The notes below the pieces were generated by a model. That model was not told the DNA's origin and searched no databases. It saw only the letters and a list, made by a program, of their open reading frames with translations. A stretch of DNA of 64,000 nt from DAOTVC01 sp034437215 (GTDB lineage Bacteria; Chloroflexota; Anaerolineae; B4-G1; SLSP01). This document shows positions 16,376 to 25,026 of this stretch, one piece after another (the stretch's first letter is position 1; each line of letters starts with the position of its first letter). Both the position numbers and the translations under genes were made by a program. The stretch lies in the NCBI GenBank assembly GCA_034437215.1, contig DAOTVC010000087.1:3281-67280 (forward strand). The letters run 5' to 3'.

Positions 16376-17569
16376 CTAGGGTTGGAAGACCTGCGTCTCG
16401 GGCTTGAAGGCCGCCAGCGCGAACCAGAGGTAGTTGGCAGCGACGACGGGCTCCAGCGCCTCGCCCGCCAGAGGTCCCTCTTGGGCGACGCCCAGCGGGT
16501 TCCAGACGCTGCCCGTCTCCTGGTCCACGATCCGACCGTTCTCGAAGGCGAAGGTCAGCGTCTCGTCACCCACCCGGCGAGAGAAGGCGAGCAGGGCCCC
16601 TACCTCCCGCCCTGCGGCGAGGTCGCGGGTGTCGAGGGGGGAGGCGGTCTCCGGAGACCAGAAGATGACGATGGGCTCCTCGTCCACGCTGTCGTTGGCG
16701 ACGCGGAGCTCCTCGAAGAGGGTGTAGGAATAGGCGACGGGCGCCTCACCTGCGATACCCACTGCCAGCACGCGGGCCTTGGGCGGCAGCACGTCCGGCG
16801 TCTCCGGCCCTTCGTAGAGGAAGGGGGAGCTGTTGACATCGTCGTAGCCGGGATAGGGATTGTTGCCGTAGGAGCGGCTGTGGCCCGTCTCGCGGGAGAG
16901 GACCCGACCCTCGGGATAGGTCTCCTGGAACGCCTCCCACCCGATGATGAAGGCCGGCAGGAAGGTGAGCTCTTCGCCTGTGTACTCTCCCGCAATGGCT
17001 TCACCCGTCCCCTGCTGCCACCAGCTCTCCGTCTGCCGGTCGTACATGATGAGGTTGCTGTAGCGCAGGCGTCCCGTCGTGCCGAAGTCGAGCACCTGCC
17101 CCTCCACCGTCCGCTCGAAGGCGATGGCGGTGTTGCAGAGGGGGCAGTAGGTCACGACGACGGGCACGCCGGCGATCTCGTCGTTGACGATCTCGTGCCA
17201 GATGAGGATCTGGATGGGATAGGCTCTGGCCTGCCCGCCGCGCTCCACGAGGATGACGGGCTCCTCCGGCTCCAGCCATTCGTCAGCCTCCTCGATGGTC
17301 AGGAATTGAGGGCTGTTGATGGCCGGGATACCGTCCTTGGGCACGCCCCCCGAGAGGATCTGCTCGTAGGGGACGCTGTGCCGGCTGAAGTCGGTGCTGA
17401 ATTCGCGCGCGGCGCCCTGGGGGATCTCTTCAGGCTGGTCAGAAGGCGGGTCAGACAGGGTCATCTCGGGAGAAGGTGAGGGTGCCGGGGAGGACGTCGC
17501 GGTCTCCTCGGGGCGTGCACAGGCTGTGAACAGCAGGATCAACAGTAGAGCTCCGATTAAATAGCGCAT
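16376..17569 (-). CDS. DUF3179 domain lipoprotein
   Basis: The 397-residue protein starts with a lipoprotein signal peptide (MRYLIGALLLILLFTAC, cysteine at 17) and a Ser/Thr/Pro linker. The rest is a DUF3179 domain: IPAINSPQF near 75-83, then PVVVTYCPLCNTAIAFER with the conserved CPLC, and SWWQQGTGEAIAGEY. The family is common in haloarchaea and Chloroflexota; its function is not known to me, but the Cys pair suggests redox chemistry or metal binding. It is expected on the outer face of the membrane. It converges on the subtilase gene, with only a small palindrome between them. Confidence 0.9.
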   Translation of the reverse strand: MRYLIGALLLILLFTACARPEETATSSPAPSPSPEMTLSDPPSDQPEEIPQGAAREFSTDFSRHSVPYEQILSGGVPKDGIPAINSPQFLTIEEADEWLEPEEPVILVERGGQARAYPIQILIWHEIVNDEIAGVPVVVTYCPLCNTAIAFERTVEGQVLDFGTTGRLRYSNLIMYDRQTESWWQQGTGEAIAGEYTGEELTFLPAFIIGWEAFQETYPEGRVLSRETGHSRSYGNNPYPGYDDVNSSPFLYEGPETPDVLPPKARVLAVGIAGEAPVAYSYTLFEELRVANDSVDEEPIVIFWSPETASPLDTRDLAAGREVGALLAFSRRVGDETLTFAFENGRIVDQETGSVWNPLGVAQEGPLAGEALEPVVAANYLWFALAAFKPETQVFQP

Positions 17570-17729
17570 CTTGGCCTCCTCCTGGCTTGGTTATAGCGTG
17601 AGCGTGAATATTCCTATTATAACATAGATGAAGATCTATTTTATGTCCCGCTGCCCTCCAAGATCTGCAACCACCTCTGCTCTTCCACGTATAGAAGAAC
17701 GTAATCACGCGGACAAAGGAGACTGAATC

Positions 17730-18479
17730 ATGATGACGAAGAGTCTGGTGCTGATAGTCGTGACGACGATGGTAGTAGGATTGACCTGCTGCTGCGGTAT
17801 GCCTTTCACGCTGAGCAATTGGGATACCGTGCGGGGCTCAGGTGTGGTGGTGGAGGAGATCTATATCTTCGAGGAGCGTCTCTCGGGGGTGCAGCTGGCA
17901 ACCACAGGCGATCTCTATATCGAGCAGGGTGAGGGGCTCGAGTTGCGCGTCGAGGGCGAGGAGAACATCATCGAAGGCCTGGAGATCGAGATGCGGGGGG
18001 ACGAGCTCTGGATCGGTACCCGTCCCGGCGTTCACCTGCGTCCCACGGAGCCCCTGGATTTCTACCTCCGGGTGTCCGAACTGGACCGCGTCGTCCTCAG
18101 CGGCGGCGGCACGGTGGAAGTGCCTCATTTCGAGGCCGAAAGTCTGCTTCTGGAGCTGCGCGGCTCGGGTGAGATCGAGACACCCGAGCTGGAGGCGGAG
18201 CACCTGTCCGTCGTCCTCTCGGGATCAGGCGAGATCCAGGCCTCGGGCTTTGTGGAAAGCCAGAAGCTCTCCCTCAGCGGTTCCGGAGCGTACGTCGCGG
18301 AGGACCTGGAGAGCCGGGTGGTGGAGATCGTGATCTCCGGCAGCGGCTCCGCCTGGGTCACCGCCGAGGAGCGCCTCGACGTGAGGATTTCAGGCAGCGG
18401 AACGGTCCACTACTACGGAGATCCGGCGGTGGAGCGGCAGGTCACCGGTTCCGGAGACGTGCGGCGGATGGACGACTGA
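17730..18479 (+). CDS. DUF2807 (GIN domain) lipoprotein
   Basis: The 249-residue protein has a lipoprotein-like signal (TMVVGLTCCCG, cysteines near 20-22) and a repetitive beta-helix-like domain of the DUF2807 or head-GIN type, with recurring GSG units (LRGSGEIETPE, VLSGSGEIQA, LSLSGSGAYV, VISGSGSAWV, RISGSGTVHY). These proteins are extracytoplasmic; the role is unknown. AAAGGAG stands just upstream of ATG 17730. It diverges from the DUF3179 lipoprotein gene. Confidence 0.88.
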   Translation: MMTKSLVLIVVTTMVVGLTCCCGMPFTLSNWDTVRGSGVVVEEIYIFEERLSGVQLATTGDLYIEQGEGLELRVEGEENIIEGLEIEMRGDELWIGTRPGVHLRPTEPLDFYLRVSELDRVVLSGGGTVEVPHFEAESLLLELRGSGEIETPELEAEHLSVVLSGSGEIQASGFVESQKLSLSGSGAYVAEDLESRVVEIVISGSGSAWVTAEERLDVRISGSGTVHYYGDPAVERQVTGSGDVRRMDD

Positions 18480-18490
18480 TCCCCTCCCTG

Positions 18491-18519
18491 TTGACCTCCT
18501 GCCGGCGCCGTGCCATAAT
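18491..18519 (+). promoter_or_regulatory. Promoter of the molybdenum-storage-protein homologue
   Basis: TTGACC (18491-18496), a 17-bp spacer and CATAAT (18514-18519). Confidence 0.6.
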
Positions 18520-18555
18520 CAGGTGAGAGAGGTCCACACGCCGAAAGGAGATAGG

Positions 18556-19383
18556 ATGCCGCTCAAGCGAGACGCAAGCGGAAGGCTGCACATCGAATCC
18601 CCCCTCATGGGGGAATCCCTCATGCGCAAGGGGCTGTTAGAGGAGACCGAGGTCGAGAGCGTCTTCAGACCCCTGCCCAGCGTGAAGGTGATCAAGATCG
18701 GAGGGCAGTCCATCATCGACCGGGGACGGGAGGTCGTCCTGCCCCTGCTCGACGAGGTGGTGGAGCTGCGACCCGACCACCACCTGCTCGTCCTCACGGG
18801 CGGGGGCACCCGCTCCCGCCACGCCTACGCCGTCGCCCTCGATCTGGGGATGCCCACGGGGGTGCTGGCGAAGTTGGGCAGCAGCATCAGCGAGCAGAAC
18901 GCGCTGATGATCGCGCTGCTGCTCACGCCCTACGGCGGGATCAAGATCGCGCACGGGGATCTGCTGAAGCTCGCCTCCTACCTGATGCTTGATGCCATCC
19001 CCGTGATGCACGCCATGCCCCCCTACGGGCTGTGGGAGAGGCCGCCGGACAGCGGGCGCATTCCGCCCCACCGCACCGACATCGGGACCCTGCTCACTGC
19101 CGAGCTGCTGGGCGCCGAGCGCTGCTTCCTGGTCAAGGACGAGAAAGGGCTCTACACCGACGATCCCAAACGGAACCCCGACGCCGAGTTTATCGACGAG
19201 ATCGAGGTGGGGGCGCTGCTGGAGCGCGACCTGCCCGATCTTCCCGTCGAACGGACGCTGCTGGAGGCGCTGGCACACGCCAAGTCGGTGCGCGAGGTGC
19301 TCATCGTCAACGGGCGGGAGCGGGGGGCGCTCACCGCCGCCCTGCAGGGCGAGAACCCCGGAACGCGGATCTATCGCGGGTAG
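18556..19383 (+). CDS. Molybdenum storage protein subunit homologue (amino-acid-kinase fold)
   Basis: The 275-residue protein resembles the MoSto subunits MosA and MosB of Azotobacter: VIKIGGQSIIDRG near 43, LLVLTGGGTRSRHAYAVALD near 75, GRIPPHRTDIGTLL near 168, and LPVERTLLEALAHAKSVREV near 230. MoSto is an ATP-dependent hexameric cage that stores molybdate or tungstate as polyoxo clusters; it derives from UMP-kinase-like enzymes. The length matches. The ATG at 18556 is preceded by AAAGGAG and a promoter at 18491-18519. The window also holds a molybdenum-hydroxylase subunit, so a role in Mo (or W) storage is reasonable. Only one subunit gene is present, which would mean a homo-oligomer. A distinct kinase function is possible. 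Confidence 0.82.
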   Translation: MPLKRDASGRLHIESPLMGESLMRKGLLEETEVESVFRPLPSVKVIKIGGQSIIDRGREVVLPLLDEVVELRPDHHLLVLTGGGTRSRHAYAVALDLGMPTGVLAKLGSSISEQNALMIALLLTPYGGIKIAHGDLLKLASYLMLDAIPVMHAMPPYGLWERPPDSGRIPPHRTDIGTLLTAELLGAERCFLVKDEKGLYTDDPKRNPDAEFIDEIEVGALLERDLPDLPVERTLLEALAHAKSVREVLIVNGRERGALTAALQGENPGTRIYRG

Positions 19384-19392
19384 AAGGGAGCA

Positions 19393-19427
19393 GGGACTGG
19401 GGACTGGGGCTCAGGGATCAGGGAGAG
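19393..19427. repeat. Heptamer tandem array, CCTNNTC family (inverted)
   Basis: Five units of GGGANNN type (GGGACTG, GGGACTG, GGGCTCA, GGGATCA, GGGAGAG) occupy the gap between convergent genes. Two units in the opposite orientation (CCTGATC, CCTGCAA) follow near 19449-19462. Confidence 0.75.
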
Positions 19428-19478
19428 GGTTCTAGTTGAGCCCTTTGCCCTGATCCCTGCAAGACAGAAAGTAGGGCC

Positions 19479-19919
19479 TTACTCCGGGACGACGGGGGGC
19501 TCCGAGGGCCAGAGCCGGAGACCCGTCAGGGGGTCGACCAGACGCTCCTGGGGCGCGCCCACCAGCACCTGGATGGCGACCTCGCCCACGATGACCTCCG
19601 CCCTGAGCAGGTGCCCTCCACGCACCTCGCCGCCCGGGCTGGCGAGCATGACGTGAGGATGGATGAAGGGTTGCCCCTCCTTGAGGGAGACGTTGGCGTT
19701 GAAGGCGACCAGCTCCCAATCCCCCTCCAGCTCCAGGTAGTGGTAGTTCTGCTCGTCGAAGTCGTAGCTGCCGATCTCCGGAGCGTGCACCGCGCCCATC
19801 CCCTGGATCAGCCCCTGTTGGATGTTGTGGGCGCTGCAGTAGTCGGTGAGGGCTGCGACGATCTCCACCCCCGGAGGCAGCCGGAAGGCGTAAATCTCTT
19901 CAGAGCTGTAGAGTACCAT
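19479..19919 (-). CDS. PCC/DUF296 domain protein
   Basis: About 146 residues. The start at 19919 has a perfect AAGGAGG six bases upstream. The sequence fits the plants-and-prokaryotes-conserved (PPC/DUF296) fold: early FRLPPGVEIVAALTDYCSAH, GMGAVHAPEIGSYD, then HPHVMLASPGG and GGHLL, the conserved histidine ligands of a small trimeric protein. Some members bind DNA through an AT-hook in plants, but bacterial ones lack it, and their role is unclear. It converges on the MoSto homologue across a heptamer-repeat gap and lies just downstream of a glycosyltransferase gene on its own strand. Confidence 0.88.
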   Translation of the reverse strand: MVLYSSEEIYAFRLPPGVEIVAALTDYCSAHNIQQGLIQGMGAVHAPEIGSYDFDEQNYHYLELEGDWELVAFNANVSLKEGQPFIHPHVMLASPGGEVRGGHLLRAEVIVGEVAIQVLVGAPQERLVDPLTGLRLWPSEPPVVPE

Positions 19920-19971
19920 GGTTACCTCCTTGAAGACAAGTTGAAAGTTCGAAAGCCAAAAGTCACACGTT

Positions 19972-21171
19972 CTACCGGAGCCGCTGCACGAGACGGGGGA
20001 GCAGGGCGTCCCAATCGTAGGCGGCGACGAAGTCCCGGGCGCGCACGCCCCACTCCTCCCGGAGGGCAGCATCCAGGACGAGACGCCTGCAGGCACCCGC
20101 GAAGGTCTCGGGTTCATTCGCCAGGATGACCGCCTCACCGACGCCGGGGAAGCCCTCGGCGCCCAGGGTGGTGGAGACGATGGCCTGGCTCATGGCAGCC
20201 GCTTCCAGGATCTTGAAGCGGGTCCCGCCCCCCACCCACAGCGGGATCACGTAGACGGCTGCGGCGTTGAAGTAGGGGCGGGTGTCGGGGACGGCGCCCG
20301 TCACCTGCACACCGGGCACTCTCTGCAGGGGCTCCAGCCGCGCGTGGGGCCGCTTCCCCACCACGTAGAAGCGGGCTCCGGGCAGCCCCTCCCGAAGGCG
20401 GGGCCAGATCTCCTCCACGAACCAGAGCACGCCATCGACGTTCGGGCGGAAGTCCATGGTGCCGGTGAAGAGGAAGGCGGGCTGCTCCAGCGGCATCGCC
20501 TCCTCGAAGGAGGCGTACTCCGCGACGAAGATGCCGTTGGGCAGCAGCAGGGGGTCGAGGTCGGGGACGAGGCGCTGCAGGGCCGCGGCGTCGGCCGGGG
20601 AGACGGCCACCACCAGATCGGCCCGCCGGCAGATCTCTGCCTCGTAGTGCCGGAGACGCCGCCACTGGACGAAGGAGTAGGCGGCGCCCGGCCAGCGCCG
20701 GGGACGTCGCAGGTCGGTGCTGAAGGCGCGCCGCTGGAGGACGTACTCGCAGTTGTGGTCGTCGAAGGCCACCCGGGGCGGTTGGGGCCGTGCCCAGACC
20801 TCATCGAGGTAGGGCGCCAGCTCCAGCCCCTCGACGAGCACCCAGTCGAAGGTGTGGGCGCGCAGCCAGGCGCGCAGCTGCTCGGTGAAGGGCGTGCTCT
20901 TCAGGCGGAGGGCCAGGTCGGGGCGCGGCGAGGTCAAGAGATCCCGCAGGCGCTCCCGCGTCGTACGTCCGGGTTGGGGGATGACGGCAGCGCGCTTCAC
21001 GCGCTCGCCGATCTCGCCCGGCACGTCCCTGCTCTGCTCCCTGCCGGCGAAGGAGAGGAGTGAGAGCTCGTGCTCCTCCGCCAGCCCCCGCAGAATGCCC
21101 CAGTTCCGCAGGGCGGTTCCTTGCCGTGGCGGATAAGGGACCTGCGGGGTCAGCATCAACACGCGGGACAT
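19972..21171 (-). CDS. Glycosyltransferase family 4
   Basis: The 399-residue protein has the two-domain GT-B layout. The N-terminal domain starts RVLMLTPQVPYPPRQGTALR (the acceptor-side GG-like loop) and the C-terminal donor-binding domain has LFTGTMDFRPNVDGVLWF near 235, then IPLWVGGGTRFKILEAAAM near 325, where the E of KILEAAA is the usual donor-binding Glu. It should transfer a sugar from a nucleotide donor in polysaccharide or glycoconjugate synthesis at the cytoplasmic face. No cell-envelope cluster adjoins it. A truncated copy of its 5' end lies upstream (21191-21253). Confidence 0.9.
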   Translation of the reverse strand: MSRVLMLTPQVPYPPRQGTALRNWGILRGLAEEHELSLLSFAGREQSRDVPGEIGERVKRAAVIPQPGRTTRERLRDLLTSPRPDLALRLKSTPFTEQLRAWLRAHTFDWVLVEGLELAPYLDEVWARPQPPRVAFDDHNCEYVLQRRAFSTDLRRPRRWPGAAYSFVQWRRLRHYEAEICRRADLVVAVSPADAAALQRLVPDLDPLLLPNGIFVAEYASFEEAMPLEQPAFLFTGTMDFRPNVDGVLWFVEEIWPRLREGLPGARFYVVGKRPHARLEPLQRVPGVQVTGAVPDTRPYFNAAAVYVIPLWVGGGTRFKILEAAAMSQAIVSTTLGAEGFPGVGEAVILANEPETFAGACRRLVLDAALREEWGVRARDFVAAYDWDALLPRLVQRLR

Positions 21172-21190
21172 CGCCTGCGCTCCTCCTGGG

Positions 21191-21253
21191 TCACGGTCGC
21201 CCCGGCCTGGAGTGCCGGGGCGGATAAGGGATCAGCATCAACACGCGGGACAT
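21191..21253 (-). pseudogene. Relic of a glycosyltransferase 5' end
   Basis: A 20-codon frame reads MSRVLMLIPYPPRHSRPGRP and then stops. It matches the first residues of the glycosyltransferase just downstream (MSRVLMLTPQVPYPP) at both DNA and protein level: a stretch of about 20 bp around the ATG is identical. It appears to be a partial duplication or the remains of a second glycosyltransferase gene. Confidence 0.55.
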
Positions 21254-21269
21254 CGCCCTTTCCTCGCTA

Positions 21270-21806
21270 CTACCGGAGGCGCAGCCGGGCGGTCGCCGAA
21301 CCTATGGCCAGGGCGATGTGGACGATGAGCCAGAGGAGGCTCAGGGCACCGTAGAAGGGCGCCTCTGTAAAGAAGAAGCTCACCAGCGGGCCGATGAGGG
21401 CCGGTAGGCTGCCCACGACGATGCTGGCCGCAACCACCCACCAGAGCCGGCTCCCGTAGCGCCTGCCGATGAGCCGCCAGACCGCCTCGGCGATGAGGGT
21501 GCCCACCAGAGGGGAGAGAAAGATGGTGAACCAGCCCAGGGAGGGCAGGATAGGCGCTGCGATTGCCGACAGGATCAGGGAGACGACCGTCGCGATGAGG
21601 TAGTCGGAGATCCGGGCCTGTTCGTAGCGCCCCTTGCGCCCCCTCTCGCACTCCTTGCAGATGTAGCCTACCGGCGTCCGCTTGGCACACTTGAAGCAGA
21701 TAGGGCGGTCGCACTGGTAGCAGTGAAGCGACGTCTCCACCTTGGGGTGCCAGGTGCAGTAGGCAACCTCTTCGTCCTGCGTCTCCATCTCGTAGTCAGC
21801 TCTCAT
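21270..21806 (-). CDS. B-box zinc-finger membrane protein
   Basis: The 178-residue protein has an N-terminal B-box-type zinc finger (CTWHPKVETSLHCYQCDRP, then CFKCAKR, and CKEC near 45-52) followed by four predicted transmembrane helices. Similar architectures are frequent in Chloroflexota and actinobacteria, some with rhomboid domains, but this one lacks rhomboid catalytic residues. Function unknown. It is the last gene of hisS-nadK-this, starting 2 bp after the nadK stop. Confidence 0.82.
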   Translation of the reverse strand: MRADYEMETQDEEVAYCTWHPKVETSLHCYQCDRPICFKCAKRTPVGYICKECERGRKGRYEQARISDYLIATVVSLILSAIAAPILPSLGWFTIFLSPLVGTLIAEAVWRLIGRRYGSRLWWVVAASIVVGSLPALIGPLVSFFFTEAPFYGALSLLWLIVHIALAIGSATARLRLR

Positions 21807-21808
21807 CT

Positions 21809-22654
21809 TCAGTCCTCGCTGTTGTTGCGGGGGGTCAGGCGCTCCACCAGGCTCCGGTAGAAGTCACCGCGATTGCGCAGTCGCAGGAAGCGCGCCCGGA
21901 TGGGACTGCGCTCGATCTTGACCCGATCACCGTCCTCCAGTTCGTCCGCCAACCGACCGTCCACCGTCAGCATCCCGGGCCGCCCGGTGTGTACGACGAC
22001 CTCCACCCGTGCGTCGGCGTTGAGTACCAGGGGGCGCTCCAGGCTCAGGTGGGCGGCGACGGGCACCAGCAGGAAGTTGTTGATCCACGGGGGCAGGATG
22101 GGGCCGCCCACCGCGTAGGAGTAGGCCGTCGAACCCGTCGCCGTCGCCAGGATGAGACCATCGGCGACGTAGGTGGTGAGGAGGGCGCCGTCGATGGAGA
22201 CCTCGAGGTGGACGGTGCGGGCCAACGCCCCGCGGCTGATGACCGCATCGTTGAGGGCCAGCTCGTCGGCGATGGAGACGCCCTTACGGTAGAGGCGGGC
22301 CTGCAGCATCAAGCGCTCTTCGATCTCCCCCTGATCTGCCAACACCTGCTCCATCACCTGCGTCCAGCGATCGGGCACGCACTCTGTCAGGAAGCCGACG
22401 CGCCCCAGGTTCAGTCCGAGAAGCGGGATGCCCAGGGGGGCGACGCGCAGCATCCCGCGCAGGATGGTCCCGTCCCCGCCCAGCGTGACCAGTAGATCGG
22501 TGTTGGGCAGGTCGGCGTCCTCGGGCAGGGGGTCGTGGGCCGAACAGAGCCAGGGCTGCACGTCCCGCTCCCGCAGCCAACCGGCAATCTGCTCCGCCAG
22601 GGGGCGGGAGGCGGGCACGCTCGGATTGTAGAAGAGACCGATCTCCTCGAACAT
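21809..22654 (-). CDS. nadK: NAD kinase
   Basis: The 281-residue protein makes NADP from NAD and ATP. It shows the family motifs: TLGGDGTILRG (the GGDG phosphate-binding and catalytic site, near residue 58), LGLNLGRVGFLTE, ALNDAVISRG near 135, and ATATGSTAYSYAVGGP near 165-180. The ATG at 22654 is 2 bp after the hisS stop, so translation is probably coupled. The same frame stays open upstream through hisS on the wrong phase; that extension is not coding. Confidence 0.95.
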   Translation of the reverse strand: MFEEIGLFYNPSVPASRPLAEQIAGWLRERDVQPWLCSAHDPLPEDADLPNTDLLVTLGGDGTILRGMLRVAPLGIPLLGLNLGRVGFLTECVPDRWTQVMEQVLADQGEIEERLMLQARLYRKGVSIADELALNDAVISRGALARTVHLEVSIDGALLTTYVADGLILATATGSTAYSYAVGGPILPPWINNFLLVPVAAHLSLERPLVLNADARVEVVVHTGRPGMLTVDGRLADELEDGDRVKIERSPIRARFLRLRNRGDFYRSLVERLTPRNNSED

Positions 22655-22656
22655 GC

Positions 22657-23925
22657 TCAGTTCAGCCGCTCCTGCAGCCAGGAGACGATCTCCTCCAGGG
22701 GGACCGCCTGCTGCTGCCGCCCTTCCTGCGTCATCTCCTTGATCGTCACCTCGCCCCGGGCCAGCTCGTCCTCCCCCAGAATGAGAACGTAGCGGGCGTT
22801 GCGCTTGTCGGCGTGGCGCAGCTGGGAGCGCAGGCTCCCCTTCAGGGCGATCTGCGCCCCGATGCCTGCCTCGCGGATGCGCACGAGGAGCTCCACCGCC
22901 CGGGCGCGGGTTCGCTCGCCCAGGTAGGTGAGGTAGACCGGGGGAATGGGCAGGGCGGGCGGTTCGACCTTCTGGTGCTGCATCACCAGGATGGCCCGCT
23001 CCAGGCCGGCGGCGAAGCCTACCGCGGGGGTGTCGGGACCGCCCAGGAGCTCCATCAACCCGTCGTAGCGCCCGCCCCCGCAGACCGCCGACTGGGCGCC
23101 GATGCCCTCCGCCCAGACCTCGAAGACCGTCTTGCTGTAGTAGTCGAGCCCGCGCACCAGGCGGGAGTTGATGACGTAGGGCTTCTCCAGACTGTCCAGG
23201 TAGCCCAGCAGCGTCTCGAAGTGCTCGCGACACTCCTCGCAGAGGTGCTCCGTGATCTTCGGGGCCGACTCGATGATGGGCCGGCACTGCTGCTCCTTGC
23301 AGTCGAGGACGCGCAGGGGGTTGGTGGCGAGACGGCGCTTGCAGTCCTCGCAGATCTGGTCCTCGTGGGCGTGGTAGTAGGCCACGAGTGACTGGACGTA
23401 GTCGGGCCGGCACTCCGGGCAGCCCGTCGAGTTTACCTGGAAGGAGAGGTTGCGGAAATCCAGCGCGTCGTAGATGTCCCACGCCAGGAGCATGATCTCC
23501 AGGTCGGCCAGGGAGTTCTCCACGCCGAAGATCTCGGCGTTGAACTGGTGGAACTGGCGGTAGCGACCCGTCTGCGGCTGCTCGTAGCGGAAGGCCGGAC
23601 CCATCGAGTAGAGTTTGACGGGCTTGGGCAACACGCGCAGGCCGTTCTCGATGTAGGCCCGCACCACCCCGGCGGTGAACTCGGGGCGCAGTGTGAGCTC
23701 CCGTTCCCCCTTGTCGCGGAAGGAGTACATCTCCTTCTCGACGATGTCCGTCGCTTCCCCCACGCCCCGGGCGAAGAGGGAGGTCTCCTCGAAGATGGGG
23801 ATGTCGATCCGCTCAAAGCCGTACTGGCGGGCCAGCTCCGTCATCGTCGCCATGACGTGCTCCCAGTAAGCCTGCTCCTCGGGCAGGATGTCCTGGGTCC
23901 CCTTAGGTCTGCTTAGTTGTTCCAT
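22657..23925 (-). CDS. hisS: Histidyl-tRNA synthetase
   Basis: About 422 residues. Class II motifs are clear: motif 1 region after RPKGTQDILPEEQAYW, motif 2 in AFRYEQPQTGRYRQFHQFNAEIFG, the histidine-specific RGLDYYSKTVFEV and AVCGGGRYDGL, and a C-terminal anticodon-binding domain (about 320-422). A cysteine-rich stretch (CEDCKRR...CKEQQCRPI...CEECREHF) lies in the insertion domain and could bind zinc. I start at ATG 23925 because GAGGTG sits six bases upstream; an in-frame GTG at 23934 overlaps that site. It heads the hisS-nadK-B-box operon. Confidence 0.95.
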   Translation of the reverse strand: MEQLSRPKGTQDILPEEQAYWEHVMATMTELARQYGFERIDIPIFEETSLFARGVGEATDIVEKEMYSFRDKGERELTLRPEFTAGVVRAYIENGLRVLPKPVKLYSMGPAFRYEQPQTGRYRQFHQFNAEIFGVENSLADLEIMLLAWDIYDALDFRNLSFQVNSTGCPECRPDYVQSLVAYYHAHEDQICEDCKRRLATNPLRVLDCKEQQCRPIIESAPKITEHLCEECREHFETLLGYLDSLEKPYVINSRLVRGLDYYSKTVFEVWAEGIGAQSAVCGGGRYDGLMELLGGPDTPAVGFAAGLERAILVMQHQKVEPPALPIPPVYLTYLGERTRARAVELLVRIREAGIGAQIALKGSLRSQLRHADKRNARYVLILGEDELARGEVTIKEMTQEGRQQQAVPLEEIVSWLQERLN

Positions 23926-23996
23926 ACTCTTCACCTCGTGAAGTCATACGGGTATGCTTCAGTTGAGTTAAGCCGAGGCGTAGGACGTGAGATCCT

Positions 23997-24017
23997 CACG
24001 TTTCACGCTTTACGTTT
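23997..24017. repeat. Heptamer tandem array, GAAACGT family
   Basis: Three units (CACGTTT, CACGCTT, TACGTTT) in the hisS-surE gap. A separate palindrome, TTTCAACTGAGTTGAAA, follows near 24029-24045. Confidence 0.7.
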
Positions 24018-24168
24018 CAGCTATGGATAACTTTCAACTGAGTTGAAACACACCCAAGTCATACTTTACATGGTTACGGAAGGCTCACTCGAGCCCCCTG
24101 AGAATTGATTATAGGTCAGAAGGGGATGAAAGACAAAGAGCGCATCTGCGTAATTCACCTCTCTTTAT

Positions 24169-24197
24169 TTGGCAACGCCCCTTTTGCGTGGTATGCT
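24169..24197 (+). promoter_or_regulatory. Promoter of surE, possibly leaderless
   Basis: TTGGCA (about 24169-24174), a 17-bp spacer and TATGCT (24192-24197) end only 11 bp before the chosen surE ATG, which has no ribosome-binding site. The message may be almost leaderless. Confidence 0.5.
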
Positions 24198-24208
24198 TAG
24201 CCAGAGCT

Positions 24209-25012
24209 ATGGAACGACCGCTGATTCTCTTCACCAACGATGATGGTATTCACTCCCGAGGACTGTGGGCAGCCGTGGAGGCCCTGCTTGATCTGGGGGA
24301 TGTGCTCGTGGTCGCCCCTGACCGGCAGTGGTCGGGCGCCGGACGCGCGATGTTGGGCGAGGTCACCGGCGCGGTAACGGAGGCCGGACGGGAGGTAGCA
24401 GGGCGCTGGGTGGAGGCCTATGCCGTGGACGCGACGCCGGCTCTCACCGTCGTGCACGGTCTCCTCGAGTTCGCCCCGCGACGTCCTGCCCTGGTCGTCG
24501 CCGGCATCAACTCGGGAGAGAACGTCAGCGTGGAGGTGACGGCTTCGGGGACGGTGGGCGCCGCCCTGGAGGGGGCTGCGGCGGGAATTCCGGCCTTGGC
24601 CGTCTCCCTCGCCATGCCTCTCTCCCACCACCACCGGGGTGACGTGACCATCGACTACCGTGCGTCCCTGCACTTCACCCGCTACTTCGCCCGGCTGCTC
24701 CTGGAGCGCTCCCTGCCCTTCGACGCCGACCTGCTCAACGTGAACGTGCCCGAGAGGGCGACCTCCCGGACTCCCTGGCGGCTTACCCGCCTCTCGCGCC
24801 ACCGTTACTTTCTACCTCTGGTGCCCAGGCGCGAGAAGGGACAGGGGCGCCCCGGCTACAGGATCATGACGACCGTGAAGGAGACCGCACCCGATTCGGA
24901 CGTCTACGCGCTCGTGATGGAGGGGGTCGTCTCCGTGACCCCTCTTTCGCTGGATCTCACGTCGCGGGCGGACTTTGGAGAGGTTGAGGAGCGGCTGCGC
25001 TCGCCCTCCTGA
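24209..25012 (+). CDS. surE: SurE 5'/3'-nucleotidase
   Basis: About 267 residues. The start MERPLILFTNDDG contains the metal-binding TNDDG motif, followed by VVAPDRQWSGAGRAM and GINSGENVSVEVTASGTVGAA, both hallmarks of SurE. It dephosphorylates nucleoside monophosphates and is often linked to survival and protein repair. The homologous region begins at 24209; an in-frame ATG at 24188 overlaps the presumed -10 box. It is followed 14 bp later by a large membrane protein gene. Confidence 0.9.
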   Translation: MERPLILFTNDDGIHSRGLWAAVEALLDLGDVLVVAPDRQWSGAGRAMLGEVTGAVTEAGREVAGRWVEAYAVDATPALTVVHGLLEFAPRRPALVVAGINSGENVSVEVTASGTVGAALEGAAAGIPALAVSLAMPLSHHHRGDVTIDYRASLHFTRYFARLLLERSLPFDADLLNVNVPERATSRTPWRLTRLSRHRYFLPLVPRREKGQGRPGYRIMTTVKETAPDSDVYALVMEGVVSVTPLSLDLTSRADFGEVEERLRSPS

Positions 25013-25026
25013 TCTAGAGGACAACG

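Noticed and set aside
21809..23482. A 557-codon frame that joins part of the hisS region to nadK
   Set aside because: The upstream part runs in the wrong phase over hisS and is Arg/Gly/Ala-rich. nadK begins at 22654 with normal homology.
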